Shown here: positions 1-11,728 of the stretch, in pieces | Layout of the letters: each line of letters begins with the position of its first letter | How positions within the stretch are numbered: position 1 is the first letter of the stretch | DNA from: Crambe crambe | Lineage: Eukaryota > Porifera > Demospongiae > Poecilosclerida > Crambeidae | Length of the DNA stretch: 64,000 bases | Direction: 5' to 3' | Assembly (NCBI GenBank): GCA_963924555.1 | Contig: OZ004596.1 | Span: forward strand, 5,714,139 to 5,778,138 | The notes under the pieces: generated by a model | Database searches by the model: none | What the model saw: the letters and a program-made list of their open reading frames with translations, nothing else | What the model was told of the DNA's origin: nothing | Program-made: the position numbers and the translations under genes

Positions 1-342
1 TATACGCACATTTTCTCAGGCTAGACCAATTAAATTTGCTGTTAATACACAAAAATGTAAGAAGAAAAGTTCTTAGTACTGTTTACTTCAGCCTGGAGCA
101 TGTAGTTTATAGTTGTAGTCATCTGCTGTGAAATGGTCATGTACAAGCTCCCTCCCTCATTGTTTTTTTGTTGTTGTTTTTTTTGGATGATTTAGGAATG
201 AGGAACAGCAAATTTATTTGGTCCAGCCTTTTATTTTATGCACAAGTGAAGTCACATGATAAGAGCTATATCCAATGAAATAGCCTCATAAAATCATGTG
301 TTAGATGCAGACATTGTGTAATGAATTACAAAAGAGACTCAC
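1..342. other. Non-coding flank downstream of PITP copy B exon 4
   Basis: No exon recognised on either strand. The part near 190-330 resembles the intron at about 2610-2710 of the complete neighbouring PITP gene (shared stretches around a TCACATGA motif and a GCAGACATTGTGTAA-like string), so it is duplicated intron. The PITP exon 5 that starts 262 bp after exon 4 in the complete gene is not found here, so it lies off the window or is missing. Confidence 0.6.
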
Positions 343-1050
343 TGTAAGGACAGTCTTGGAATGAGGATAACAGTTCCACGACTTTTCATGGATTTCAAAT
401 GCTCCCCGAGGTGCTAGCATCCGGATAAGCCTAGGTACTTTGCTGCAGGCAATGTTAATGTACTCATTCAAAATCAAGGATCACTCCACCACACAACACA
501 TACCTGGCCAAATGGTAGATCTTGTGAGTGAATTGACCCTTTCCCATTTTTTCATCTTCAAAGGGTTCATTTTTGAGGACTTCCACACCTTCACCACCTC
601 CTGTTTCATTCTTGCTGGCTTCTGCCACAGAGTACAGCTGTCCTATTTGGTACTGTGTGTGTGCACAGTTGTTAAGTGGGTTTAAAAAAATTGCACTCAG
701 TTTAAGATAATACACACAGTACACACATTAGAAATGGTTGACCCTAAAATTTGGGTCACCTCACTGTTCCTTGCCAACCCATTTATGTGGGAACTAATAA
801 GTCATTGAGTTAACGAATCACCTGAGGACAGTTGTATTCTTGTATCTTATAAACACTTACCTCCTCCAAACTAAGAGGTAGAACCACTCGACTGCAATAA
901 TAAAGATAAAAGGATTAGAAAAACACACCAGTTTACCCCTAGTCCTGAGGAGCCACAAGGGTATTATATAGTTGGTAATATAATAGCTAGCTGGATAACT
1001 ACCAGCTACACCATTTAATAACAACAAACTTACAATTCTCTAATGAGCAT
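343..1050 (-). CDS. Phosphatidylinositol transfer protein, class I (copy B, 5' four exons only)
   Basis: Second, tandem copy of the class I PITP gene, read right to left. Visible exons are 1050-1034, 891-861, 652-504 and 442-343. These have the same lengths (17, 31, 149, 100 bp) and phases as copy A. They give a start MLIREFRVVLP, the core [20 protein letters not shown], and [20 protein letters not shown]. Class I PITPs are soluble START-like proteins that exchange phosphatidylinositol and phosphatidylcholine between membranes. The remaining exons (lipid-pocket end and C-terminal helix) would lie beyond position 1. Sequence differs mildly from copy A (for example LSLEE against LSVEE), and all four exons are open with intact splice sites, so this part is not decayed. 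Whether the gene is complete cannot be seen here. Confidence 0.85.
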
Positions 1051-1521
1051 TACCGGTATACCTTGCACCACGCCCGCGCTTCAGATCAGGACGCTGTCAC
1101 GTCATCATGCATGCATGTAAAGCGTTTCTTACGTTAAATTAGAGCGGAATTAATGAAGGTATTATTATGCTACGGCATGGCATAGCATGGCAACAGCTAG
1201 CTAGTTTAGGCACGTCTGAACTGCTCAGCTCAATGACCTGTGGAGAAGTACGTAGAGCAGCAAGACTAAAGGGGGTGGGGCTCATCAACCCCACCCATTA
1301 AGTTTGCCTCTTCCAACAACACTTGTTCCACATTACGACCACCTACATTATTGTTATTATTATTATAGAACACAAAATTAATACTTATGCTTCAAACAAA
1401 GATGAATTTTTTTACATACACTAATAATAAATATTTATACCAATAAAATAAAGTTTGTTATAAACCAGCCCCAAGAGCATTGGTCCCTTAGAGCAAGTTG
1501 AAGGATTGTAGGACTGCATAG
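1051..1521. other. Spacer between tandem PITP copies
   Basis: Holds the 3' untranslated part of copy A and the upstream region of copy B. AT-rich with short ATT/AATA runs near 1348-1360 and 1420-1450. Closest to the copy B start are a GC-rich patch (about 1067-1085) and a palindromic GCATGCATGC-like string near 1107. No coding sequence or RNA gene recognised. Confidence 0.5.
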
Positions 1522-3193
1522 TTATTGTTCAGAGGTACCTCGAACTTCTCCCTCTGCTCTCGCCTGAAAAGTAAACCAAAATTAACTAATTCCTGTATAG
1601 GAAGATTGTTATCCTACTACCAATGGCCAAAGACCAGCAACCTGGTGAAGTAACCACAGTCAACACTTTATAGGGCCTAGTACTCATTACTACTAGATAA
1701 GGAGAAACAGGGTGGGCCTGTACCTTAATTAATACTCCCCCCTACCTTGTCAAGGTCTGCCTTAGTTTTTTCTTCTAGTTGGCGAATGTCTTCCATTGTG
1801 AGACCATACCACTCGTCCAACCAACAGTAGACTTGGCGATGGAAGTTACGAAATAACCGTGGGTACACCTGGGGAGAGGGGATTAGCAAAGTGAGAGGGT
1901 GGGGTCTACTTAGCTCAAGAATATATAAGTAGTGGTGGAGACCCTTTACCCTCTCCTTTATAAACCTCATTGAACCCCAACCTTTTGGATCCTGGACTCG
2001 ACTGTTCCCTGCAAGCCAAACCACTTGAACTCGCATTCCACCAGCTTATAACAGCACATGATCGGATCAGAGGTTTCCTTCCAATCCTTTTTTAGAGGGC
2101 CTCTCCCAGTCTTCTCAGAATGGAATTTATTAGGATCCCATTCAGGCTTGTAGTCCTAAGGAAGAAAGGTGTTATCTAAATAAGGGGTGTGTCTGATAAA
2201 ACTACCAGCATCTGATTTCTGGGTCATTGTAGGCTATAGAAGGGCTGAAATCTCCAATTAGAGCCCACCCACCAAGTACACACTCTCTACTAACTCTATC
2301 ACTTACTGATGATGACACAGAATCATTAACAATATCTACTTGTACAACATCTCTCTTGGCAAGCTTATCTCGGGGCAAATTGTGGACCTGAAATGATTAT
2401 TATGACTTGTCATGACTGATTGAGGTTGACACAAACACATACATTCTCCTGCTGTCCTTTGTCATTCGGGACATGTATCGTCTCTATGGTGATGTGGAAC
2501 CCATCCTTCATGTAATCTGGATTCTACATGTTGCGAAAGAAAAAAACAACATATAATTGTCAGGTAACAGGTTCCAAAGCTAGGTTGATGACCCTTTACC
2601 AATGCAAGAAAAGCGGGCAGGGCCAATCAAAATTGGGAGTGAAGTCACATGAAAGAGCTGTCCAATGACTTGATAGAAGTGTGCTTTACATGCAGGCATT
2701 GTGTAACGAATGCTTACAGTTCAGGAGGACACAGGAATACTATGATACTATGGTAACACTACTGCTACATAAATGTCAGGCTCACTGTAATGACAGTCTT
2801 GCAATAAGGATAACAGTTCCACGCCTTCTCATGGACTTCAAATGCTCCTTTAGGTGCTAGCATCCGGATAAGCTTGGGTACTTTGCTGCAGGCAGTACAG
2901 TAATGTTAAATACATACATAACGTCAGTCATAATACAACACTTTATATTAGTGATGTTAGGAGATTTCAGTTAGACTGGTGCTGGATCGGAAAACCACAG
3001 CAACAGCTTCAGGTAAATCCCTGATGATTGTATGCACAGTAGTACACACCAGCTGGATCATAAAGATATACCAGGCTGGGACAATGCCAAAGGTACGTGT
3101 GCATAAAACTAGTCTACAATACATAATATGGAGTGTCCCTCAAAAAAGGCTATCCAAAGGGTAGATGATATTCAAAGGTCACCTACCCCCCCC

Positions 3194-3224
<31 letters not shown>

Positions 3225-3925
3225 ACACCTAGTATTACCTGGCCAAGTGGTAGATCTTGTGAGTGAATTGACCCTTTCCCATTTTTTCGTCTTCAAAAGG
3301 TTCATTTTTGACGACTTCCACACCTTCACCACCTCCTGTTTCATTCTTGCTGGCTTCTGCCACAGAGTACAGCTGTCCTATTTGGTACTGTGTGTGTGCA
3401 CAGTTGTCAGGTCAAGTAAATAGCACAGGCAAGTGCTGTATTCCTTAGACTAACAAAGACAAGCCAGCTGGTCATGGGAAGGCAACTTTAGGTTGGATAA
3501 GTAGGTGGGGCAGAGCTAAAAAAAACTGCAGTTGTTTTTTTTTTTTAAGCCAGGAAATAACCACTATTAGAAAAATGGCTGTTAAGTGATCAACCCTGAT
3601 TCCATATTTATAATTATATGAGCACCAAACTTCCCATCAATAAAATTACACTATCCTATCCTAGCTATGATAGTGTGAGTTAAACACTTACCTCCTCCAC
3701 ACTAAGAGGTAGAACCACTCGACTGCAGAAATAACAATATTGGTGGATTAGTGATAACTAGAAAAACACACCCAGTACTCTGGGACAGGACACGGCCACA
3801 GGAGTACTAAATTGGTAAAGCATCATGTACCTAGCTAGCTCAGTAGCTAAGCGAGCTAGCTGGTTAACTACTAGCCAGCCAACCACATCACTATAGCAGC
3901 AAGCTTACAATTCTCTGATAAGCAT
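1522..3925 (-). CDS. Phosphatidylinositol transfer protein, class I (copy A, complete; PITPNA/PITPNB-like)
   Basis: Nine exons: 3925-3909, 3722-3692, 3387-3239, 2885-2786, 2523-2443, 2387-2307, 2155-1982, 1868-1746, 1563-1522. All have GT-AG ends and continuous phase, giving about 265 aa; vertebrate PITP alpha/beta are about 270. Recognised blocks in order: [16 protein letters not shown], the signature [94 protein letters not shown], and the C-terminal lid [20 protein letters not shown]. The family moves PI and PC between membranes and supports phosphoinositide signalling. The extreme C-terminus ([13 protein letters not shown]) is unlike vertebrates. Its start lies 222 bp from that of the PH-domain gene on the other strand. 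I cannot separate alpha from beta. Confidence 0.93.
3186..3228. repeat. Poly-C run followed by (AC)n, inside a PITP intron
   Basis: About 25 consecutive C then about nine AC units. On the sense (minus) strand of PITP copy A this is (GT)n then poly-G, starting about 11 bp after the donor of exon 3. Homopolymer length may be unreliable in the assembly. Confidence 0.9.
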
Positions 3926-4146
3926 CTTATGGACTCCGCTGCTGAGAATACCTTAGAGTCAGCACCGATCACTTCTGAGACTCTTTTTTTTTTTTTTTAA
4001 GGAGCGGATATGTGATCAGCAAAAACCATACGAGATTCCGGGAGATCCGCGTCACGTGTCCGCGACTCAAATTACGAGCAATTCCCGGATATCCCCATAA
4101 TTACTCTGCGAGTTAGTCGTCCTGATCTGAATCGAAGTCGAGAGAG
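3926..4146. promoter_or_regulatory. Divergent promoter region, PITP copy A / PH-domain gene
   Basis: 221 bp between start codons of two genes on opposite strands, so it must hold both 5' untranslated regions and both promoters. It contains a T-run (about 3985-3999), a CACGTG-containing TCACGTGTCC string near 4051, and GC-richer sequence than the surroundings. No TATA box stands out. Function is inferred from position. Confidence 0.5.
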
Positions 4147-5849
4147 ATGGCAGAAATCAAGACTGGTTATATGCATAAATGCGGTAAGTGTTATTCTTAC
4201 TATGAGTAGCTTGTTTTGGCTGATTTAACAGCTATGTTAACACGTTGCTGCAACAATATACTGCAGGAAAATCTGTTAAGAGCTGGAAAAGGCGATTGTT
4301 TATACTAAAGGAGAATGGTTACTTGTACTATTATGAAAATCAGCAATCCAAAACAGAGAAGGGGAAGATTGATGTGGTGGATGCAGTGAAAGTTGGAGAG
4401 TATCATGAGATACCAACTGCTGAAAAGAAGCTCCCTAGTGGGTTCAGTCACAGCAATGCATTTGCAATCGTCAGCAGGGATCGGACGTACACCTGCATCT
4501 GTGAAAATGATGGAGATAACTTGTGAGTTCTGGAGTCGTCTGATGGCAGACATACTGATGTGTTGGCATGGGCATGGACATACCCATAAAGCATTCCAAT
4601 GACCCTGCATGTTTCCATATACATTTGAACTCCAACCTTTGATTAAATTCTTTATAATCGGTGACGTCAAGGTATATAACATATGGTGTAATTAGCTGCA
4701 CAGAATAAAATTAGCTACAATATGATACTTTTTTGTTTGAGGTAATACCACTCCCCCCCCAAACAAAAAAACAACAACAAAAACAAACAAAAAAAAACAA
4801 AAAAAAACTACTCATGGTACTGAATCATGCAGAGCTTTTAGAGTTGTGTACTCGTAATATGTGTAAAGACTGATAACAAACTTAATTACCTTCAGTTTAA
4901 TAAGTAGTTGCATCATTGGTTGTGTCTATGATGGTTTTGAGAGGATAAATAATTTATTAGGCATGTGAGGTCACCTCGTGGGTGGGTGGGTGGGTGGTTT
5001 ACTATTGCCTTATTAATTTTCTCCCACTTAGTGGATCTTATCAAAATTAATACCGTCCAAATACTATTTGATGTCTTTCTCCTTTTCAGATCTTGGTTAG
5101 CTGCAATCAATAAAGTGAGACACGCTGATGGGGACACTCAACATTATCCTCAACCGACTTATTCCAAGGAGAAAACTGATCAGATGTCTCCCATTCATAT
5201 TGGAGAAGATAAACCACCCATGCCACAGCCTCCACCCCCTTATACAGCGGTTGATGCCTATGGGGGAACCCTCCCTCACAGACGGCATTCAGACCAGGTT
5301 CCAACACAGCCCACTCATTATGAGAGTAAATCACTTCCAAGTGCTGCAAGGGTTCGTTCTCAATCTGTACAGGACCCAGTGAAAAACCTGCCAGCATCTA
5401 ACCCTTACTACTCGCCACCAATGAAACAGCCCCCTGGACCCCAGTACCAACCACAACCTCCTGGACCCCAGTACCAACCACAGCCTCCTGGACCCCAGTA
5501 CCAACCACAGCCCCCTAGACCCCAGTATCAGCCACAACCCCCTCGACCTCAGTATCAACAACGATCCCAATATCCACCCCCTCAACCTCAATACCGGGCT
5601 CCGCCCCCTCAAGCCCAGTATCAGCCACGACCCCCTCAACCAGTGTACAGACCACAGCCATGTGCCCCCCCAGTTGGGGGTCCATATTTGAGCTGCCCCC
5701 AGAGACCCTCTCCTCAGCGTGTGCCATATCAACCCCCTCCACAGAGGATGCAATACAGACCTCCTCCTCCACAGCAGATGGCTTATCGACCCCCTGCTCC
5801 TATGATGACCAACAGCACTAATGTTACTGTCATAAACATCGGCCGTTAA
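4147..5849 (+). CDS. PH-domain protein with a proline/glutamine-rich repeat tail
   Basis: Three exons: 4147-4183, 4267-4522, 5090-5849; about 350 aa. The first ~110 residues form a pleckstrin-homology fold: MAEIKTGYMHKCGKSVK, then SWKRRLFILKENGYLYYYE, a middle strand YTCICENDGDNL, and a C-terminal helix with the invariant Trp (LSWLAAINKV). PH domains bind phosphoinositides or proteins at membranes. The rest is low-complexity: a PPPPYTAVDAYGG segment, then tandem GPQYQPQPP-type units at about 5430-5560 degrading to PQYQ/PPPQ repeats. This suggests a disordered tail with SH3/WW ligand potential. Several in-frame repeat units differ by only 1-2 bases, so they arose by recent expansion. I do not recognise a named orthologue; related layouts occur in several PH adaptor proteins. 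The first exon has a conventional ATG directly before the PH core. Confidence 0.85.
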
Positions 5850-6209
5850 CTGTTGGTCATGTGAACTTGAACATCACATACAGAATATGCACATTTTCAT
5901 TGGCACATTTTTTACACACATTTTTGTTAAAATCTGCACATAAATCTGCACATAAATCAAAAGCTTTTTTTGTGTCAAAGTTAGAATGTCATCACTGCCC
6001 AAAAAGGGCTCAGAGAAAGGTCATTTCATCCCCCCAGGCTGCTGCAGTCTCTTGGAGTCTAACAGCTGCTCTGGAAAGGTCAAATAAGATCAAGAATACT
6101 GTAAATGTAAAATGTTTCATGCACGTGCACGCACGCACGCACGTTAAATTAGATAAACTTAATTGTTGGTACGGTGTGGTTTAAAGCATAGAGAGCTAAA
6201 GAAGTAGAA
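5850..6209. other. Spacer between PH-domain gene and GCKR-like gene
   Basis: 3' untranslated region of the PH gene and upstream region of GCKR. It contains a small duplicated AATCTGCACATAAATC-type string (about 5931-5958) and a short (CGCA)n run at about 6125-6143. No gene recognised. Confidence 0.5.
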
Positions 6210-6790
6210 ATGACAACAGGAGGAGGACCCAGAGTGACTGAACTGCCTAACGACTTGACTAAAGACATCGATAAATGCGATCCTCTGGTTAGTAGTTACG
6301 TAGGGCAGCTAGAAAGAGGTTCATTTATAAGGGGGTGGGGCTGGTGAAGCACTTTCTCCTCCCTACCTTCACCATCTCACCTTTCCAACCCACTAATCAG
6401 ATAGCTAACCTAATTGGAAACCCTGGTGACATGGGGGAAGGACTTTATTATTTATCCCTACACCCCCTCCTATAAGGTAAAGGGTTGATGCCCTTTTTAT
6501 TACTCTCACCTCAGGGTATTGTGCGTCTCCTTCGCCAGAGTGATGCTCAGCTCTTTGCAGGCTGGGGAAATCACGACTCCATCTATGACACTAAAATCCT
6601 GCAAAAAATTAATGTTCTTGCTAGTAGAGCAGCTTCAATGCTAAAAGTATGTTCTTACTGGCAAGTGTTGATATTGCATAAGTTATGTTCTCCTCTTCCC
6701 TCCTCCCCCATCCTCCTCTCCTCCCCATCCTCCTCTCCTCCCCCTCCCCATCCTGATTCCTCTCCCTATCTTCTTCTTCTCCCTTCCTCC

Positions 6791-6846
<56 letters not shown>

Positions 6847-9800
6847 CCCCTACTAGGAAAATGAGCACTCTGGATGCAAGACTGTAGGTCAATATTATTT
6901 ATAATAGTACAAGAAATCATGATAATAAATTCTTGCAGATGTTCTTATTTACAGGTTGTGGTACAAGTGGAAGAATAGTAAGTCTATACTCCATCACATA
7001 AATTAAGTGAATCGAAACATGAACATCCAGTTGTTTTCAGGATTGAATTTCACTCCCCCCCCCCCCCCCCCTCCAATTCATTATTAGCTATTGCAGGAAC
7101 CAGCTGAGATTTGGTGGTATGTGATTGTGCAAATGCTACATCTTTAATAATTCACAACTTGGTGAAAAGTCACCACCATATAATGCTACTACAGTGTAAC
7201 CTAGGTTATCCACACCTCGTTTATCCAGAACCTCGGTTATCCTAGGGTTATCCTAGGGTTATCCGGATTGGAAATAATGGATTTTAACAATTGTTTGAGT
7301 TTGTTTTTTTTTTGTTTTTTTGCACATGCACATAATTAACAACTGCATAACAATAATCAGTAGTATCTACACTGTTCTAGGCTGTTAGTACTAGCCCATA
7401 ATATTAAACTATACAACACAGCATAACCACAACACTATTATTTTAATGCATTTCACTTATTTGGACAATTCATTTATCTGGCAGCCTGGGAAAAAAGTTT
7501 GGACAAAGGTGTCCGGATAACCAAGGTTCGCAACATTAATACACTGTGTTCAACAAGGGGATAAAGTACTTTTGTGGATACTGACCTACAAGTACAGTAA
7601 TCATCATGTGTGTGTTGGCTTAGGCGTGGGCCTCTAGTCGCTCCTTCAACAGAATTCTCACGTCCCTCCAGAAGGAACCTTGCTTCCACTACCTGATAGC
7701 AGGGGGAGATAAAGCACTCATTGTTGGGGATGAACTGCCCGAAGATGACCCTCCAAGAGGTGGGTGGAGCATGCAGCAGCTGTTAAGAGGCGTAACACTT
7801 ACCATTGGGAGGAAGCTTGATCTGAAGGACAATTTCAATGAGCTACCATAACAACTGTTATTGGGTTCCATATCTGGGGGATTGTTATAATATTGGAAGG
7901 CTTCATTTTGGAATACATACAACTGATCTCTGTATTATCACTGCTTGTGTTGTTATAACATAATGCTGCACTTTTTCTCACATCTGGTCACTATTAGTAA
8001 CGACCACTATAACCTAATTATAGGTGCACAAGACTTGATGGACCTGACCAGAGACAGGACTAAAGTGATGCTTGTGGGAATAACATGTGGTTTATCTGCA
8101 CCATATGTTGCGGGGCAGGTGGACTATGCCATGCAGAAGGTATTGTATGCACACACATGGGGCCATATAATGGAAGAGGAACGTAATGGTACACAGACTA
8201 TCCTTATATGGTAAGTGTCTCTTTGTTCCTACAGGAGAACTTCACCACGGTTCTCATTGGGTTCAACCCAGTGAATTCAGCAAGAGACTCCATCATTGAA
8301 AAATGGGATAAGACTTGCAAACAGGTAACAGAAATATTGCAGCAATTTGTGTGTTCAAGTGAGGCATATATATATCTTTGATGTGCAGATATTTTCGAGA
8401 CTGGAGAAATTGGAGCAGGAGTCCACAAGGGGGATGATCCTGAATCCTATAGTTGGTCCAGAACCCATCACAGGTTAGGTTAGTTCAAGTTGTGAAGACT
8501 TCCTACACAACGAGTATTCCATGTGATGCTGGCTCTATGCACAATGTCCACATGACTCTCTTAATTAACGGGAAGGGAGGGGAGGGGATTCAGGAGGGAT
8601 TGCACAAATCATTTCCCCAAAGAATTATTGGTTCCAGGCTCTGATATTTTTGTATTTTGGTTCTAGGCTCCAGTAGAATGAAAGGGGGTTCCATGACAGC
8701 TCTTCTTCTTGATGTGATATTTTCCTTGGCCATCTCCCGAGCCTTCTCAATTCCTCTCTCCAAATTCCTTGATATTCCTCCATCTTTCCTCCCCTCTGAA
8801 TGTAGCAGCAATCTCATTCCAGTTCTTGGTTCCAATCAGAATAGTGTGGAACAGAATGGAAAAGAAATTGCCACGCTGGAGAATGGAAAGGAGATGAGGA
8901 CAAGTGAGCTCCATGAACTGAGTCAGGGACAGCATCAAGTTGCTCTCTGTGTGGATGCTTTTAGTGCCACCTATAACTCTGCCTATAGGTATGCAACCCA
9001 CCCCCACCCCCTTTTACTAGAGAGCAGCTTTATAACTCCACCTATAGATAAGCAACTCCCTTACTAGAGAGCAACTGCCACAATGGCTCTATAAAGTAAT
9101 GCTGGCTACGCTAAGATAATAGCAGGTAAAATCCTATAATCCACTTGATAATAATTATGAGATAAATAATTGTAATGGTGGTTTTCTTTGGCAATGAAAA
9201 CCGTGCAAGCTTCATTCATTGTCTGGTGGTAAACAGAAACATCATGTTATCTACATTTTTTCATTCTGGGAATTGAGTGTTTACGACTATTGCTTCCTGT
9301 TTTTATCTTTTTATTTTATAGACCAACTTTTGGATTGGCCTCTCTAATACACATAGCAGGAGCCAGTTTACGTCACCACGAGGGGCACGTGTACTATGTG
9401 GGAGCTGAACTCTTTGGGATCGTGGGTTTCATTGACAGCTCCGAAATGGTCTCCACCTTTGGATCCAGTCCCAGCGAAGTACGGGGGTTCGTCAAGGGGG
9501 GCTGGAAGACTTGCCAAAACAGGGATGGTAATGAATTCAACTTGCAAATGGAATTAATACAGCATATACCATGGAATGTAGCAATACTCTATCACAGTAA
9601 AATATCAGGATGATATCCACAATTTATTTCTATTACTGTACAGTTTTGACATAGCACAGCTAGTGTTGTTGTTTTTTGTTGTTTTTTTTCCATTCATCCT
9701 GTCACTTTCTACCCTTGTGAAGTTGTCTGACCAGAATTTTTCTTTGGATAATCATTGCAGGACAATGTCAAATACATTTGCCTTTTTAAAATTATGTACC

Positions 9801-11232
9801 TAAAAATGAGAAATTGCATGTTCAAAGTAGTTCCGTTAGCATGAACAGCTGCTCCACCATCAAGTGTGCAGCAATGTACCTGTCATTGTTTCAATAATAA
9901 CAACACAGAAGTAAATGTTTTGGACTATATATTCTTGGGGAAAAAATCTCTCAGTCCACATGTTGATATGTTTGCTCTGATACCTATTAGGTAATCTATC
10001 AGAGGAAGGACTTTCATTTTGCATTTCTCTATCTGATTTTGAACAAAACATCCTTCAGAGCTTGAAGAGTTCAGACTGTGTCATGTGGCTTCGGGATGGT
10101 TGCCGGGCATCTCCAAGTGGCTTTCCAAATAAGGACGAAGATAAAGAGATTGATTCTGTTATTGAAAAGTAAAGAGGAAGTGGTTGGTATAATCCTTACT
10201 CCTTGTTCCCCCCCCTCCAACAAATTCAAAAAGCAAGCTATAATTATATCCAGAGCTGAGAACTGGGCTAAGCATTCTTCCTTCTTCATCTCCTTCCTCT
10301 GCCCTCCTTCCTCCTATCTCTGACAAATTTCCCCTTTCATTCTTTTAGGGTTTTAAATACTCCTGCTCGATGTTGTCTCCTTTCCATTGTCGGGAGAGAA
10401 AATGATGAGTCATCAAAAACATTGGACCCTCGGTAATGAGCTGGTGTAGATCATGTATGCCTTACGAAGTTATGATTCTACTGCAGTTATGCTTGTTCAG
10501 TGCTCGTGAAGACTCCCTATTTCCATGTGGGTGGAATTGGTATGCAGATCTCTTACAAATAACAACAAAAAAAACAACAACTACATTTCATGTTTCCAGA
10601 GCCTCTGTTTGGGGCTTTTGCTCTGAAGCTGATTCTCAATACTATTTCCACGGGAGCCAATATCCTCAAGGGCAGAGTTTATGGAAACACCATGATCAAT
10701 CTCACAGTAGCCAATGATAAGGTGAAATCTATTTCTTCTGCAGTTGGATGGTCATGTGATTGTCATAATATTTCTTGCAGCTCTTCTATCGTTCGATTTC
10801 CATCATAGCTGAACTGAGCAAAGTCAGTGAAGAAGATGCAAAGACGGCCTTACTCAAGGCTATCTATAAAGATGACACCATTGTCAAGGTGAGAATCTTT
10901 GTTTTACTTCCGGCAGGAATAACTCTGTATTCATTAACCAAGGTTATTGGTATCATTAAAAGGATTATAGCAATAATCCAAACCAAAAAAAATGTTATGA
11001 ATGGTCTCCCCCACTTGCAGTACCTTCCACTCCCTGTTTCTCAACATATCAAAGCAGCTGCCAGGCAGAACATGGTGGGTCATGGCAATGCTGTGTATGC
11101 AAGTAATTGTGTTTTTGCTAGATGGTTCCCCTGGCTCTGATTCTCGCTCATCGAGGCTGTCGGATAGTAGAAGCAGTTGATATTATCACTGGCACTAAAT
11201 CTCTTAGAGTGGTAATTGATAAATCCATGTGA
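6210..11232 (+). CDS. GCKR: Glucokinase regulatory protein-like double-SIS-domain protein
   Basis: Seventeen exons by my model: 6210-6287, 6515-6646, 6857-6887, 6955-6977, 7624-7759, 8024-8139, 8235-8324, 8389-8473, 8667-8988, 9322-9527, 9991-10168, 10349-10432, 10487-10530, 10600-10721, 10781-10888, 11021-11074, 11122-11232. Phase is continuous and gives about 639 aa; vertebrate GCKR is about 625. Blocks: DKCDPLGIVRLLRQSDA, the sugar-phosphate loop VGCGTSGRI, FHYLIAGGDKALIVGDELPE, GITCGLSAPYVAGQ, NPIVGPEPITGSSRMKGGS, then a second SIS-like half with HVEPLFGAFALKLILNTIST, GRVYGNTMINL and a C-terminal LILAHRGCRIVEAV. GCKR binds glucokinase in the nucleus under control of fructose phosphates and descends from MurNAc-6-phosphate etherases (MurQ). 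The 44-bp exon 13 was found by phase and homology only. It could act as a sugar-phosphate sensor or keep etherase-like chemistry. Confidence 0.85.
6794..6843 (+). repeat. (TC)n microsatellite ending at a splice acceptor (GCKR intron 2)
   Basis: About 24 TC units directly upstream of the acceptor ending at 6856, so the repeat itself forms the polypyrimidine tract of GCKR exon 3. A longer C/T-rich stretch with TCCTCCTCC-type repeats precedes it from about 6690. Confidence 0.92.
7055..7071 (+). repeat. Poly-C run in GCKR intron 4
   Basis: About 17 consecutive C in the 646-bp intron between 6977 and 7624. The same intron holds a duplicated CCTAGGGTTAT string at about 7240-7261. Confidence 0.85.
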
Positions 11233-11728
11233 ACTATCCAAAAAAAAGGGAAGAACCTCATGCCTTTTATCAGTTGGGAATAATTTTTTATGTATAATTA
11301 TTTCATTCGTTAGCATTAATTAATAATTGAGAGGCATTGATATAAGACAGTTGGTAGAGGAGGTGATAACATACACAAGGAGGGAGAGGGCCTTAATATC
11401 AGCCAAGAAAATGATTTTATCAGTTCTCGATTGATTTCTAACTACAGTACTGTACCATACAAATGGTGGATTAAGTCATTACTCTTAGAGATGTGGTTTC
11501 CTTCCCTTCCCCCAATGCATCCAAGATTATGGGCATATAAAGTAGTTGACAGTATTGGGAAACTTGTGCTTTTACATTGACAGCACTAATCTGTGACAAC
11601 TGTCATGTATTTTGACACGACAGCCAAATGAACAGCTCTCATAAAAATGAGCCCTCAGTCATAATAGTCAGTGGTCAGAGTCTCAATTTGAGGTTGATTA
11701 AGCATCTCCATGTTTATCAAGCAAAAAA
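11233..11728. other. Spacer between GCKR and the YxxM scaffold gene
   Basis: AT-rich, with no convincing ORF, RNA gene or repeat. It probably holds the GCKR 3' untranslated region and the promoter and 5' exon(s) of the next gene. An AAATG-type start context sits at its right edge. Confidence 0.45.

Noticed and set aside
5331..5753. Minus-strand ORF with RLWLVLGSR repeats
   Set aside because: Antisense shadow of the proline/glutamine repeats of the PH-domain gene.
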